From CAWAPS01 sp963783945 (GTDB lineage Bacteria > Actinomycetota > Acidimicrobiia > Acidimicrobiales > Palsa-688): a DNA stretch of 64,000 nt. Below are positions 36,279-46,094 of the stretch, in pieces (the stretch's first letter is position 1; each line of letters begins with the position of its first letter). Position numbers and translations under genes: made by a program. Below the pieces are notes generated by a model. The model searched no databases and was not told where the DNA came from. It was given only the letters and a program-made list of their open reading frames with translations. The DNA is taken from positions 1 through 64,000 of the forward strand of contig CAWAPS010000015.1 in assembly GCA_963783945.1 (NCBI GenBank), written 5' to 3'.

Positions 36279-37106
36279 CTAGGAGTGGCCTGATTCGTAG
36301 GTCTCGGTGAAGAGGTTGCCTTGCGCCGCTCCCGAGCCTGCTTTACCCCCGCCCGGGCCGCGCAGGATGAAGGCTATGGCTACGGCGAGGACGGCGCCGG
36401 CGATAGGGCCGGCCGCGTAGACCCAGTAGGCGGTGAATGTCTTCCCAACGACGTCGGGGCCGAAGGTGCGGGCTGGGTTCATGGAGGCGCCCGAGATGGG
36501 GCTGCCCCACAGCCCGGCCAGAGCTATGTAACCTCCCACCCCGAAAGCCCCGATGATGCCGACATTTTGGGCACCCGAGGCGGTGCCCAGGATCACGCTG
36601 ACCAGGCCCGTGGTGAGGATGAGTTCCATCCCGAAGGCGGCCGTATTGGAGTAGCCGTGGGCCGGGTAGTTGGACCCGTACTTGGCCGACACGTTGATCA
36701 CGGCCCGCAAGACCAAGGCGGCCAGGGTGGCCCCCGCCAATTGGGCGACGACGTAGCCAGGAACCCGCCGCCACGGGAAGTCACGGCGCAGCGCGAAGGC
36801 GATGCTAACGGCGGGGTTCAGGTGGGCGCCCGAGATCCTGCCCATGAACAGAATGATGGCCATGACCATCAACGCCGGGGCGACAACGGCGGCGGTGCGG
36901 CTGATCGTGTTCGGGAAGGCTTGCCCCATCATGCCCCCGCCGGCGGCCACCAGGACCAGGAAGAACGTCCCTAACACCTCCGAGAACAGCCGCCGCCACT
37001 CTTGGCGGGGATCGTTGAAGTCGGTGATGCGGTCGATGACGTTCTGCTCGTAACGGGCGAGGGGGCCGAGCGGGCTGGGAGTCGGCGGTCGTTGTTGAGC
37101 GGTCAT
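36279..37106 (-). CDS. MIP-family channel (aquaporin/glycerol facilitator)
   Basis: This is a 275-aa six-helix channel. The two half-helix motifs are intact: SGAHLNPAVSIAF (NPA at residues 97-99) and SGASMNPARTFGPD (NPA at 210-212, followed by the pore arginine). The N-terminus has an extra cytoplasmic ~40 residues (RYEQNVIDRITDFNDPRQEW), longer than in classic aquaporins, and the C-terminus is glycine-rich. It would conduct water or small neutral solutes across the inner membrane. It is a single gene, convergent with the SCO6745 gene. Confidence 0.94.
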   Translation of the reverse strand: MTAQQRPPTPSPLGPLARYEQNVIDRITDFNDPRQEWRRLFSEVLGTFFLVLVAAGGGMMGQAFPNTISRTAAVVAPALMVMAIILFMGRISGAHLNPAVSIAFALRRDFPWRRVPGYVVAQLAGATLAALVLRAVINVSAKYGSNYPAHGYSNTAAFGMELILTTGLVSVILGTASGAQNVGIIGAFGVGGYIALAGLWGSPISGASMNPARTFGPDVVGKTFTAYWVYAAGPIAGAVLAVAIAFILRGPGGGKAGSGAAQGNLFTETYESGHS

Positions 37107-37674
37107 TGCGGGCGCACCTTCCAGGAGTCGGGAATCGCGGGCGACAACGTCTTAGCAGCGCCCCCATCTCGGCGGCATAGCGCTGCAGGCTAGGCCGGGA
37201 CTTCTTTAGGAGGGGCAACGCCGGGCACGGCACCTGGGGGGAGGTTTAAGTTAAGAGGGTCGTCTGATCCGAAATTCTCCACTCAGGAGCTGGTGACAGG
37301 CCACGCCTTGAGTAGTTGGCGGGCGGTGCCGTTGTTTCCGAGGTGGTACGACGGTGAGGTGCGGCAGATGGTTCCCGTCGCCGATCTGAGCCGGCACCTA
37401 CGCTTCGACCCAGTCGATGATGGTGCGGCTGATCACCTCGCCGGGGTCGGCCACGAAGGCTTCCGCGGTGCCTCCGGGCTCGACGACCGCTGCGACGGCG
37501 GCTAGTGGATTCCTGATGGCCCTTGGTCGCCCTCTCCTACGCCCGGCCCGGGAGAGCAAGAATCGAGCGGGACCTCCTAATGGCCGGGCGAGATCATGCG
37601 GACTCCATCTGGGCCAAGATGGGCGAGGACTGGACCGACGACTCGAAAATCACGTGCGCCCTGCCCTTGCCCGT
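37107..37674. other. Intergenic region with an unassigned reading
   Basis: About 570 bp. On the minus strand a frame ending near 37397 reads GGTAEAFVADPGEVISRTII followed by DWVEA and a stop. This has protein-like composition but no start and no family I recognise, so it may be a C-terminal relic. Confidence 0.35.
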
Positions 37675-39006
37675 TTAAAGCCAGTACTTCTCGCTGGCGG
37701 TCACGGACCTCACCGGCCAGACTACGGCGGCGGCGGAGTAGTCCTCGGTCAGCTTCGTCCCGTTGTTGGACACGTCGAACACCTGATGGGCTGGAATGGA
37801 GCCATAGGGCGGCAGCGTGCCCACATCGGCCGTCCACACGGGAACATTGATACAGGTCGGTGCACAAATGGCGAAGACGGCTTCGGTGTCAAACTGGTTC
37901 GCCAGATACGCCCGGGGATTGGACTGTCCGGCTGTCAGCGATCGGAGTACCCCGACCGACGGGAGCCGCCAATCGCTGAATCCATACAAGGACTGGTCGT
38001 TTAGTGCCTTCAAGAAGGTTGACGCGTTGGGCAAGGTGAGCGGCCACTTACCCGTGCACTTGACCTGGATGGGTGTCTTCAGTGTGGCTAGCGTCTCCGC
38101 GCAGTAGGGGACTCGCACGAGATTCGCGATTTGTGTTGGCCACATTAGGTTCGTTTTAAGATCAATCAGAGTGGGGGCTGCCTTCAAGGAATTGCGGAGC
38201 GCCAATTGGGCGGCACGTTGCCTGTTGTAGGTGGCCAAATCGTTGTTATCGAAGAACTCCTGGCTGACCCCCGTGGCTAGGTCGTACTCCCGAATCAAAT
38301 AGACGAGCTGGGCTTGGACGGTGTCGTAGTAGTCGAAATAGTCGAACAGCGCGTTCGACTGACTCGGACCCCAGAACGTCGACTTGCCCTTGATCAGGTT
38401 GCTCCAGGCCCGATAGGCGCCGGTCGTCGCCGCCTCACCCATCAGATCGGAGTTGAGGGTGACCAGCGCGTGGCTGTTGATGAGTCCCTTGATCAGGTCC
38501 TGAACCTGAGGGAGTGCGGACTTGTCGCCCGTGACCGCGATGTACTGCAGCTTCGAAAAGGTGTCCGTGACGGCGTCCTTAATGGTGATCACGTCCGAAG
38601 CCCACTTGTCGTAGCTTGCCTGGGTGAGGGCCTGAGCAATCTGATCTACCGACGCCTGCAGCTGCGTGAGCTGGGCCTCGATCTGCGACAACTGTGTCAG
38701 CACCTCATTCTGGACCGGGTCGCCGAGCCCAACGGCTTGCAAGACCCTTCCGAAGCCAGTATTCGCCAGCTTGCCCACCACACCGGTAACTACCGCCTCG
38801 GCCACCAGTCGAGTGGGAGTAACTGGACCGGCGCCCACCAACGAAGAACTGGTCGACTCACTGTGGTTCGCACCGGGTGAATTCGACGATGTGAGTAACG
38901 GAATAGCGATGGCGGCTGCGACAACAACAGCGAGGAGTGGCACCAATACCGGTAGCCGGACAATCCGTCGCCAACCCGACCTCTCTCGACGGTCAGCAGT
39001 GCCCAC
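37675..39006 (-). CDS. Membrane-anchored coiled-coil protein with DUF1566-like domain
   Basis: The 443-aa protein has a basic N-terminus, one membrane helix (about residues 22-41), and a helical middle with a coiled coil (SQIEAQLTQLQASVDQIAQA) running to ~270. The C-terminal domain begins LIDLKTNLMWPTQIANLV and contains GFSDWRLPSVGVLRSL and AAAVVWPVRSV. This is the DUF1566/Lcl signature, a C-type-lectin-like fold seen in surface adhesins. The combination suggests an outward-facing binding protein on a helical stalk. The lectin-like domain has paired cysteines (AICAPTCINVP). It lies between the aquaporin and the papain-like lipoprotein on the same strand. The ligand is unknown. Confidence 0.7.
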   Translation of the reverse strand: MGTADRRERSGWRRIVRLPVLVPLLAVVVAAAIAIPLLTSSNSPGANHSESTSSSLVGAGPVTPTRLVAEAVVTGVVGKLANTGFGRVLQAVGLGDPVQNEVLTQLSQIEAQLTQLQASVDQIAQALTQASYDKWASDVITIKDAVTDTFSKLQYIAVTGDKSALPQVQDLIKGLINSHALVTLNSDLMGEAATTGAYRAWSNLIKGKSTFWGPSQSNALFDYFDYYDTVQAQLVYLIREYDLATGVSQEFFDNNDLATYNRQRAAQLALRNSLKAAPTLIDLKTNLMWPTQIANLVRVPYCAETLATLKTPIQVKCTGKWPLTLPNASTFLKALNDQSLYGFSDWRLPSVGVLRSLTAGQSNPRAYLANQFDTEAVFAICAPTCINVPVWTADVGTLPPYGSIPAHQVFDVSNNGTKLTEDYSAAAVVWPVRSVTASEKYWL

Positions 39007-39589
39007 GTTAGGTCTCCAGGTTCGGCGCGAGTGAATCCGCCGGTTTCAGGCACCCGTTCCACGTGACCGGAGACCGCGTTGGGCGTTGCTCCATCTCTAT
39101 CCTCCATTGTCCCGAGATGCCGCGCCCGGCGCCATCACGATCAAGATGATCACCGCCCACCGCGGCAAGGGCGAGGAGCGGCACAGAAACGGGATGACGG
39201 CCGATACTCACGGTCGACGTCTGAATCGCAAGCAAGGCAACAAAGCTCTATCCTCCCCGCCACCGAGAACTCGACCGCTCCACAAGCCTGTCACAACTCG
39301 TGGCCTCCCCCACGGAGCGTCGACCTGTGGACGCTCGCTGGGAACGTGAGAGTAGCATCAGCTTCCTCGGCCGACTAACAGTAGTGGCCAGGTGATGTTT
39401 CGTTCCTCTTGTCGGCCCGGCTCGGTGAACGGTCAGCTTGTCAAGGTTCTGTGGCCTCTCATGCCGCCGTGCTCGGCGCACGCCCCACGAGCCACCACAA
39501 CCACAACCCTTCTCTCCCAGCCCCCGGTATACAGCCGACCGGGGCGGGGCGTCGGCTCGCCGCTGGTTCCGTGTGACCCCTCGAAGCAG
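39007..39589. other. Intergenic region, no gene recognised
   Basis: About 580 bp upstream of the coiled-coil gene, which must hold its promoter. The frames here are low in protein-like composition. The decayed lipoprotein copy begins at its far end. Confidence 0.45.
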
Positions 39590-39845
39590 CGCCCAGACGT
39601 CTTGACCGCCCCGAAGGTGCTGGCGTTCACCCGCCCCCAGCCACAGCAGCTCGGCCAGCACCGAAAAGCCGTAGCAGTGGCCCCCGCCATGGCGGCGTTG
39701 GTGTCATTCAGCTAGGCCTGGGCTTCGGGGATCAGGTCGCAGCGGCGCGACCGGGGATCGGCGCACACCCCGTCACCGAACAGCTTCTGCCCGCTGGCTG
39801 CGGTCAAATTGATGGGCACGGTGCCATCGGAAATCTCGGCCCCGC
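39590..39845 (-). pseudogene. Decayed tandem copy of the papain-like lipoprotein gene
   Basis: The minus strand reads EISDGTVPINLTAASGQKLF, then VCADPRSRRCDLIPEAQA and a stop. After one frame change it reads AGGHCYGFSVLAELLWLG, and after another RVNASTFGAVKTSG. These align with residues ~57-136 of the intact lipoprotein at 40078 (LSDGAVPTNLTAADVETLF, CDLIPEAQA, DGHCFGFSVAADLVW, VNTSSFGAVTING). The rest of the copy is missing. It is a 5' fragment of a paralogue with a nonsense codon and two frameshifts. Confidence 0.8.
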
Positions 39846-39887
39846 ATCGAGGTTCACTTGCACCCGCCGACGAGCGGCTGGACGCAA

Positions 39888-39923
39888 GTCTACCCCCGGT
39901 CGCCTGCCCGACCGGGGGTAGAC
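39888..39923. terminator. Perfect 15-bp hairpin
   Basis: GTCTACCCCCGGTCG and CGACCGGGGGTAGAC are perfect inverted arms around CCTGCC. The hairpin lies about 155 bp past the stop of the lipoprotein gene at 40078 (minus strand) and just 5' of its decayed copy. It is probably the terminator of the intact gene, although no T-run follows. Confidence 0.65.
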
Positions 39924-40077
39924 AGCCTATGGAGAGGCATAAAATACTACGGAAACGGGCGCGAAGGGGCTGCTCACTCGGAACGCGGCACAATGGCGTC
40001 ACAGTCGGCGATGAAGCTTTTCCACCCGGGTGATGGTTCCTTCAGCCGTCCCACCTCATGGTCCGGCCGCGTTGCTG

Positions 40078-41697
40078 CTACTGGTTGGTCAGGGTTTGGG
40101 TGGTCTGCTGCCCGTTGTGGGTGGTGATGAGGGGGATGCCCTGGTTGGTGTTGGTCCAGTTGCCGAACTGGAGTTGGGCGGTGTCGCCGCCGGTGAGGGG
40201 GATGTCGCCGTGGCGGAAGTTCTGTACGCCCTGCTCGGTCTCTCGGGTCATCTGGAGATCCACCGTGGATGCTGCGGTGGAGCCGGCGTTGGTTATGTTC
40301 AGGCTGCCGCCTTCGGCGGGGACGCCGAGGTTGATGGTGCTGCCCGGTTGGCTGGAGACGCCGGCGATGACAAAGGCGTAATGGGCTCGGGTGTCCGACA
40401 CGCTGGCCTGGATGGTGGGGGATTGGGCGCGTGTGGTGTGGTAGCTCAGGCTGGTGGCGTTGGGGTCGACGGTCAGGGTGTCTTTGTCGCCGGGGTGCAT
40501 AGGGATGTTGTTGACGGCCACGTGCCAGGAGGGACCGATGATGCCGATGCTTTCGGTGTCGGGGGCGGTGAGAGGGGTGCCGTCGAGGGTGATGGTGTAG
40601 GCGACGTTGGCCGGTACGTACAGGACCGGCTCCAGCTTGTTCTTCCAGTCCTGATCGGAGGTGAGCAGCACGTAGTGGGCGCCGGGGATCTGGTTGACCA
40701 GCTTCCCGTTGAAGTAGCCGAGGTGGTGACCGGCGTGGTCAGTGACCAGGACATGAGAGTGGTTGGTGGCGCTACCGGTCAGGTAGATCACCGCGGTGCG
40801 CGCCGCTCCGGTGGTCCCCGCCGTCGACCCCTTACTTGGCACGTCGCCGCAGAACGGGCACGGCTGGGTTCCCTGCCCCGGTGTCGTCGGGAACAGCACG
40901 AGGGTCTTGGTGTCGGCGTCCCCCTCGTACAGCTCGCTGGGGTCGCTGGGGTTGGCGGCGGCGTCGTAGGACCAAGTGTCTTTGTTGGTGTCAAACGAGA
41001 TGGCCCGGGTCTGATCCGGCCAGTTGTTGTCGTAGATCAGCACCTGGTATTGGCCGTTGCCCTTGTAATCCACCTCGTACGGGGTGACGGCGTGGCCGCC
41101 CGTGCCATCTCTTTTCCATATGGCGATGGTGTAGCTATCTGCGGGATGGGGCTTGAGCAGCTTCTCGAGTTGGTCGAGGATCTTGTTGGGGCTCCCGGTG
41201 ATCTTCTTGGCCTGCACCGAGTCAAGGGTCTGATACACCCAACCCCGGGCGATGGTGCTCTGCAGGCTGGCGTTATCATCGATGGCCAGGCCATTGATAG
41301 TCACCGCCCCGAAACTACTGGTATTCACCTTGTCCTGCCAGACCAGATCGGCGGCCACGGAGAACCCGAAGCAGTGGCCGTCGGCCATCTCCTGGTTCAT
41401 CTGATCCATCCAGGCCTGGGCCTCGGGGATGAGGTCGCACTTGCCGATGTCCGCATCGGCACACACCGCTTTGCCAAACAGCGTCTCGACGTCGGCGGCC
41501 GTCAAGTTGGTGGGCACGGCCCCGTCCGAGAGCGTGTTGCCGTAGTTCTGGAAGGTGAAACCGTCAGGACCGGGACGAAAACCCGAATCGGCGACCACAC
41601 CTACTGGGGGCGGCGGCGAAGAACTGCTACACCCGGCCAGCACCAGCAACGCCAACAAAGCGCACACCGCGCCGACCCCCCGCACTTGGATGCTCAC
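40078..41697 (-). CDS. Papain-like lipoprotein, candidate surface cysteine peptidase
   Basis: The protein is about 539 aa from GTG 41697, with GGAGGG just upstream. The lipoprotein signal is CALLALLVLAGC (acylated C23). A catalytic-triad pattern of papain-fold enzymes is visible: cysteine at the start of a helix (DGHCFGFSVAADLVW, C109), histidine in GGHAVTPYEV (H202), and Asn/Asp in IYDNNWP (D223-N225). A CPFC pair lies near residue 280. The C-terminal ~250 residues are beta-rich (VPANVAYTITLDGTPLTAPD) and probably form Ig-like domains. It may cleave or cross-link proteins at the cell surface. A damaged paralogue sits downstream. The upstream open frame to 42273 is not coding-like. Confidence 0.7.
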   Translation of the reverse strand: MSIQVRGVGAVCALLALLVLAGCSSSSPPPPVGVVADSGFRPGPDGFTFQNYGNTLSDGAVPTNLTAADVETLFGKAVCADADIGKCDLIPEAQAWMDQMNQEMADGHCFGFSVAADLVWQDKVNTSSFGAVTINGLAIDDNASLQSTIARGWVYQTLDSVQAKKITGSPNKILDQLEKLLKPHPADSYTIAIWKRDGTGGHAVTPYEVDYKGNGQYQVLIYDNNWPDQTRAISFDTNKDTWSYDAAANPSDPSELYEGDADTKTLVLFPTTPGQGTQPCPFCGDVPSKGSTAGTTGAARTAVIYLTGSATNHSHVLVTDHAGHHLGYFNGKLVNQIPGAHYVLLTSDQDWKNKLEPVLYVPANVAYTITLDGTPLTAPDTESIGIIGPSWHVAVNNIPMHPGDKDTLTVDPNATSLSYHTTRAQSPTIQASVSDTRAHYAFVIAGVSSQPGSTINLGVPAEGGSLNITNAGSTAASTVDLQMTRETEQGVQNFRHGDIPLTGGDTAQLQFGNWTNTNQGIPLITTHNGQQTTQTLTNQ

Positions 41698-42214
41698 AGT
41701 CCCCTCCGTTGCACCAACCGAAACCTCCCGATCCCAGGCTCCAAGTCCGAGCGACCCTACCAGAAGCCCCTCCTCCCCACCCCGCATCCGTCTCGACGAA
41801 ACGCCGCCGGAACGCCAACCAGCCGTCGGTTGGGCGCGGCATCGGGCCGATCCGGATCGCGGTAACTGAAGCGCAGGTTTCAAACCGGCTTGGCCCGCGG
41901 CAAGGGTGCCAGGCCTGACCAAGGTCGACGCCAAACCGAGACAGTGGGATGGTGCCGGCCAACGAGCGGACCAAGCGGATCTCCGAAGGCCCAGCCCGTC
42001 CCGAAGCTCCTGCGGAGTGCACCCTTTAGCGGAGTCGGCGAACGGGACTCTTCGGGAAAGATAAAACGGCCGCTCCAGCCGAGCGGTGGACCTTCTATCG
42101 CTGGCGTTCGGATCCCCGTATGCGAACCCCAGCGAACCCTGTCCGACCAAGCCCAACTCGGACGCAAACACCTTTTGGGGCACTGGTCCAATCATTCGTG
42201 TACAGTCAGCGCTC
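41698..42214. other. Divergent intergenic region
   Basis: About 520 bp between the lipoprotein gene (minus) and the thioester adhesin (plus). No gene is recognised. It should hold both promoters, and shared control of two surface proteins is possible. Confidence 0.45.
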
Positions 42215-44828
42215 ATGCTTCGCCGCTCCCGGTGGGTGATAGTCCCGGTTCTGGTGGCATTGGTGGCGCTCATCGCGCAGGCCGCTCCGGCGGGGGCCGT
42301 CTTCAGAACACCGGGGCCACCAGCGCAACGGGCGGAGGACAGCCAGCTGGTGATGACCGGAACCGGGCCCGGCCAAGGGGTTGCCGGGTACGTCGCCGAC
42401 GCTACTTTCCCCTTCGATCCCGTCGCCGAGCCTTATCCTCCCGGCAACCCCACCACCGGCTTCACCCCGCTAAACGAGCCGTTCGCCGGCATCATCCACG
42501 CCGAGCCACCCGGTGGCGGCGCCCAGCACAGCCTGTACTGCATCGACATCCTCACCGCCACCTATCCGGGCATCGGCTACAAGCTGGGCACGTGGAACGC
42601 CACCAACGTCCCCAATGTGGGCTATGTGGCCCGGCTGTTGAACGAGTACTACCCCGACTACTGACGAACCCTCCAGCCTGACCTTGGCGTCAACCAGAAA
42701 GCGGCCGCAGTGCAGGCTGCTATTTGGTTTTTCACTGACAAATACGTGCTCAATGAGTCTGATCCGCTGCGACCGGTCGTGGTGGGGATCGTGGATAACA
42801 TTAAAGCCCAGGGGCCGCTGATCGAAGCGCTCCCGCCCAGCCTGACCATCACCCCGAGCAGCGCCAGCGTTCCGGCCGGCCAGGTCAGCGGGCCGTTCAC
42901 GGTGACCTCCACGAATGCCAATGGGAGCGCCACCGTCACCGTGACCGGGGGGGACATGTGGTCGAACGCGGCGGCCACCGATCCCATCGCCAACGGGGCG
43001 ACGGTGCCATCCGGCCAAGAGATCTGGTTGACCTCGACTGGCCCGACCGTGGCGGTGCTGGAGGCCACCGCGGTGGCCACCGTACCGAGCGGCAACGTCT
43101 ACCTCTACGACGGAGGTAACTAGCGGGGTCGTCGACGCCCAGCATCTCATCCTGGCCGTGACGGGCACATTGACCACCACTGTCAGTTCAACGGCCGAGT
43201 TCCTGGCGCCTGGGTCGCTGGTGGTGAAAAAGACTATCACCGGTCCGGCTGGGGATCATCACGGGGAGATCGTCATCGACACCGTGTGTGATGGCATCGC
43301 ACTGACGCCCGCATCTGGTCATCCCGGCCGGCGAACCCGGCTGGCGACTACAGCCATACCTATACGGCCGATCGCGGCGGGCTCCCAGGTGCATTGTGAC
43401 CGAGACGTCCGACGGCTCCTCGATCCAGTGTGGAGGTCATCGTGACCGGCGACGGTCAGGAAGTCACCATCCCGCCCGGCGGGAGCGCCTCGGCCGACAT
43501 CACCGACACCTACGACAACGCACCCGGCTCACTGCTGGTGCGCAAGACGATCACCGGCCCAGGGGCGGACCATCATGGGGAGATCGTCATCCACAGCGAA
43601 TGCAACGGCAAAGCGCTGACCCCGGACTTCGTGATCCCGGCGGGCACCCCGGCGGGTGACAAGACCCAGCAGTACGACAACATCGCCACCCCTGCCACCT
43701 GCACCGTCACCGAAACCGTCGACGGGCACACCTCCACGGTGGACGGTAGTAGTCGAGGGGAGCGGCCAGACGGTGGAAGTCCCGCCCGGTGACATCGTCG
43801 AGGCGGACGTCACCGACACCTACGGACTCCTGCCAGGTCAGCTGGAGGTCACCAAGACCATCGCCGGCACCGAGGCCGGCACCCAGGGAGCCGTCACCAT
43901 TGAGACGAGCTGTCTTGCCGACGGCGTGACAACGACCCTGGCCCCCTTCACCATCCCGGCCAATAGCAAGCCTGGGGTGTACTCGCAGCTGTACAGCCCC
44001 ATCCCCGCGGGTGCAGTTTGCACCTCGACCGAGACCGTAGACGGGCACACCTCCACCGTGTCGGTGGTCGTCGAGGGCAGCCCAGCTACGACCACCATGC
44101 CTCCGACTGCCGCGGACGACGGGGCTGCTAACGCCATCGTCGACGTCTACGGTCCCGCTGATGGTTCCCTGCTGGTGACCAAGGGCATCGCCGGCGCCGA
44201 GGCCGGCCACCAGGGGCCGGTAACGATCCACGTGGTCTGCGACGGCACCGCCCTGTCGCCCGACTTCGTGATTCCCGCCGGCACGCCGGCGGGGACACTG
44301 ACTCACAGCTTCGACGGCGTGCCCGCCGGCTCCGTCTGCACCGTGAGCGAGACCGCGGATGGGGCCACCTCCACTGTCACTGTCATCGTGACCGGCGACA
44401 ATCAGGAGGTGACCGTTCCGGCCGGCCATGTGGTGGTCGTGGGCCTGATCGACGTGTACGAGACAGCGGTGGGTTCTCTGCACGTGAGCAAGACCATCGC
44501 GGGGCCGGCCGCCGGCCAGCAGGGGGAGATCGCCGTACTGGTGTCATGTGGCGGGGTGGTGTACGACTTCGCCGTCCACATCCCAGCCGGGACCGCGGCG
44601 GGGACGGTGTCGCGCTTCTTCAATGAGCTTCCCGCTGGCGCTACCTGCACCGTTACCGAGACGCAAGACGGTCACACCGACCCGGTGGCCGTGGTGGGTC
44701 AGGGCAGCGGCCAGAAGGTGGTCATCCCGGCCGACGGCGTCGCCGCCGCCAGCCTCACCGACACCTTCAGTTCTGTCGCCGCGCCAGTCGCGCCGATCAC
44801 GCCGGCGACCGTGTCTGTCACGGGCTGA
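42215..44828 (+). pseudogene. Thioester-domain adhesin with DUF5979-like repeats, frame-broken
   Basis: It starts at ATG 42215 with a signal peptide (VIVPVLVALVALIAQAAPAGA). A thioester domain follows: the reactive cysteine is in HSLYCIDILTATYPG and the partner glutamine in AAAVQAAIWFFTDKYVL. Between them TGA (42662) interrupts the frame, and reading the next frame gives TDEPSSLT as in intact homologues, so two compensating indels are likely. At least four tandem beta-domains follow (SLVVKKTITGP, SLLVRKTITGP, QLEVTKTIAGT, SLLVTKGIAGA, SLHVSKTIAGP), each ending in a CTVxET-type strand. Further frame breaks fall near 43125, 43320-43430 and 43745. The end, TPATVSVTG, is followed in shifted frames by a hydrophobic segment and AKR, resembling a sorting signal. 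Such proteins bind host or surface amines covalently. Confidence 0.75.
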
Positions 44829-44830
44829 CG

Positions 44831-45670
44831 GTGGTGCTGGCGCCCGATCGTCTTCGGCGCCTGCCTGGCGGCTGGGCTCGCTCCTCCTTGGGGCTCTGGT
44901 TGCCAAGCGGCCATGGTTCGCAGCGGCGAGCCGTGTCGCCGACCAGCGTGTCGTCCACCACGGCTATCACGTCCACCACGACGGTACGGACGATCGGCGC
45001 AGCGCGGTCGGATGACACCACAGGAGCGCGACCGGATTGTTCATCGACAAGCAGCAGCCCATCGATCGCGGCCGAGACTCTGGTGGCCACCGTTCGACCG
45101 GCCGGCGCCCCCGGGAGCACCACGCCCGGCGGTCCGTCAACTCTCGAGGTTCCGGGACGATGGTACGGGGCGGCGTCCGTGCTGCCCGTGATCGGCCAAC
45201 AACCCGGTTGGTATGAGGTTCGTCTGGCCCAACGCCCCAACGAGTCAACCGCCTGGGTGCCAGCCGGCGACCTCAGCTTGGCGACGGACTCGTATCACCT
45301 AGTCGTCGATTTAGGCTGCATGCACGTTGAACTGTTCAAGGACGGCCAGCAGATCGGGAATTTCCCGGCCGGCGTCGGCGTGCCGGCCGATCCCACCCCG
45401 ACCGGCGCGTTCTTCGTCGCCTTGTTCGCTCAGGCACCCTCACCTGGCTACGGGGCATTTGTGATCGTCACCTCCGCCCATAGCAACGCCATCAGCGACT
45501 GGGAGGAATCCGGCGACGCCATCACCGCCATCCACGGACCCCTGGGGTCCGACGCGGCCATTGGCACTACCGGCGCCCGGGTCTCGCACGGCTGCGTTCG
45601 CCTTCACAACGTTGATCTGGCCCAACTACGGGACGTGCCCGCCGGCACCCCGGTTGACATCGTGAATTGA
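44831..45670 (+). CDS. L,D-transpeptidase (YkuD family)
   Basis: This is an L,D-transpeptidase ending at 45670. The catalytic domain begins around residue 155 (SYHLVVDLGCMHVELFKDGQ) and contains the family signature VSHGCVRLHNVDLAQL, with the nucleophilic cysteine in SHGC; AITAIHGP supplies the upstream histidine. A Ser/Thr-rich linker precedes it. The start is uncertain: GTG 44831 is used, GTG 44933 is possible, and a hydrophobic helix (VFGACLAAGLA, LLLGALVAKR) is present only in shifted frames, so the true N-terminus may be damaged or shared with the adhesin's tail. The enzyme would cross-link peptidoglycan or attach surface proteins to it, which fits its position directly after the adhesin. 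Confidence 0.85.
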   Translation: MVLAPDRLRRLPGGWARSSLGLWLPSGHGSQRRAVSPTSVSSTTAITSTTTVRTIGAARSDDTTGARPDCSSTSSSPSIAAETLVATVRPAGAPGSTTPGGPSTLEVPGRWYGAASVLPVIGQQPGWYEVRLAQRPNESTAWVPAGDLSLATDSYHLVVDLGCMHVELFKDGQQIGNFPAGVGVPADPTPTGAFFVALFAQAPSPGYGAFVIVTSAHSNAISDWEESGDAITAIHGPLGSDAAIGTTGARVSHGCVRLHNVDLAQLRDVPAGTPVDIVN

Positions 45671-46094
45671 CGGTTCACCCATCGCTTGACAAACCAACAC
45701 CGTTTCAGTCTCGATGGTTTGGGACGTCCACACTCGTAGAGAAATCTGGGCTCGATGGCCTCAGCGCGCTCATCCGAGAAGTAGCACACGTGGTCGATTC
45801 TCTTGCCGGCGCCCAGGTCCGAGCCGGGCTCGGCGATGCCACCTGCCACGAGTTGAGACACACCGGCCTCACCCGGCTGCGAGCGCCGGCGCCTGGCTGG
45901 AGTCGCGGCGTTACTCCGCCGCGACGCCGTCTGATCGTGGAAGGCGATCGGCGACGGCGTCCCGAGTCCCTGGCGCCAGGTCCGATCGGTCCCGCCGAGG
46001 GTTGCTGCGCCGGGTCGCGGGAAGTCGCATGGACGGCCGGGGTGGCCATAGAGTGATCGTTCGAGCTGTATCGACTGAGCGAGAGGACCCTTGG
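45671..46094. other. Region holding a tyrosine-recombinase relic
   Basis: About 420 bp with no intact gene. A short plus-strand reading at 45790-45885 resembles an integrase active-site segment. GAGAGGA near 46080 is the ribosome-binding site of the next gene. Confidence 0.45.
45790..45885 (+). pseudogene. Tyrosine recombinase (integrase) relic
   Basis: The frame reads AGLGDATCHELRHTGLTRLR, matching the H-x-L-R-H active-site box of tyrosine recombinases. The sequence that should follow (second His and the Tyr nucleophile) is absent. It is a trace of a former mobile element or cassette integration. Confidence 0.5.

Noticed and set aside
41698..42273. N-terminal extension of the papain-like lipoprotein
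   Set aside because: The lipoprotein signal peptide starts at GTG 41697 with a good ribosome-binding site; the extension would bury it.
43158..44800. Possible DNA repeat array
   Set aside because: The periodicity comes from homologous protein domains (DUF5979-like), not identical DNA units; not a CRISPR or satellite.
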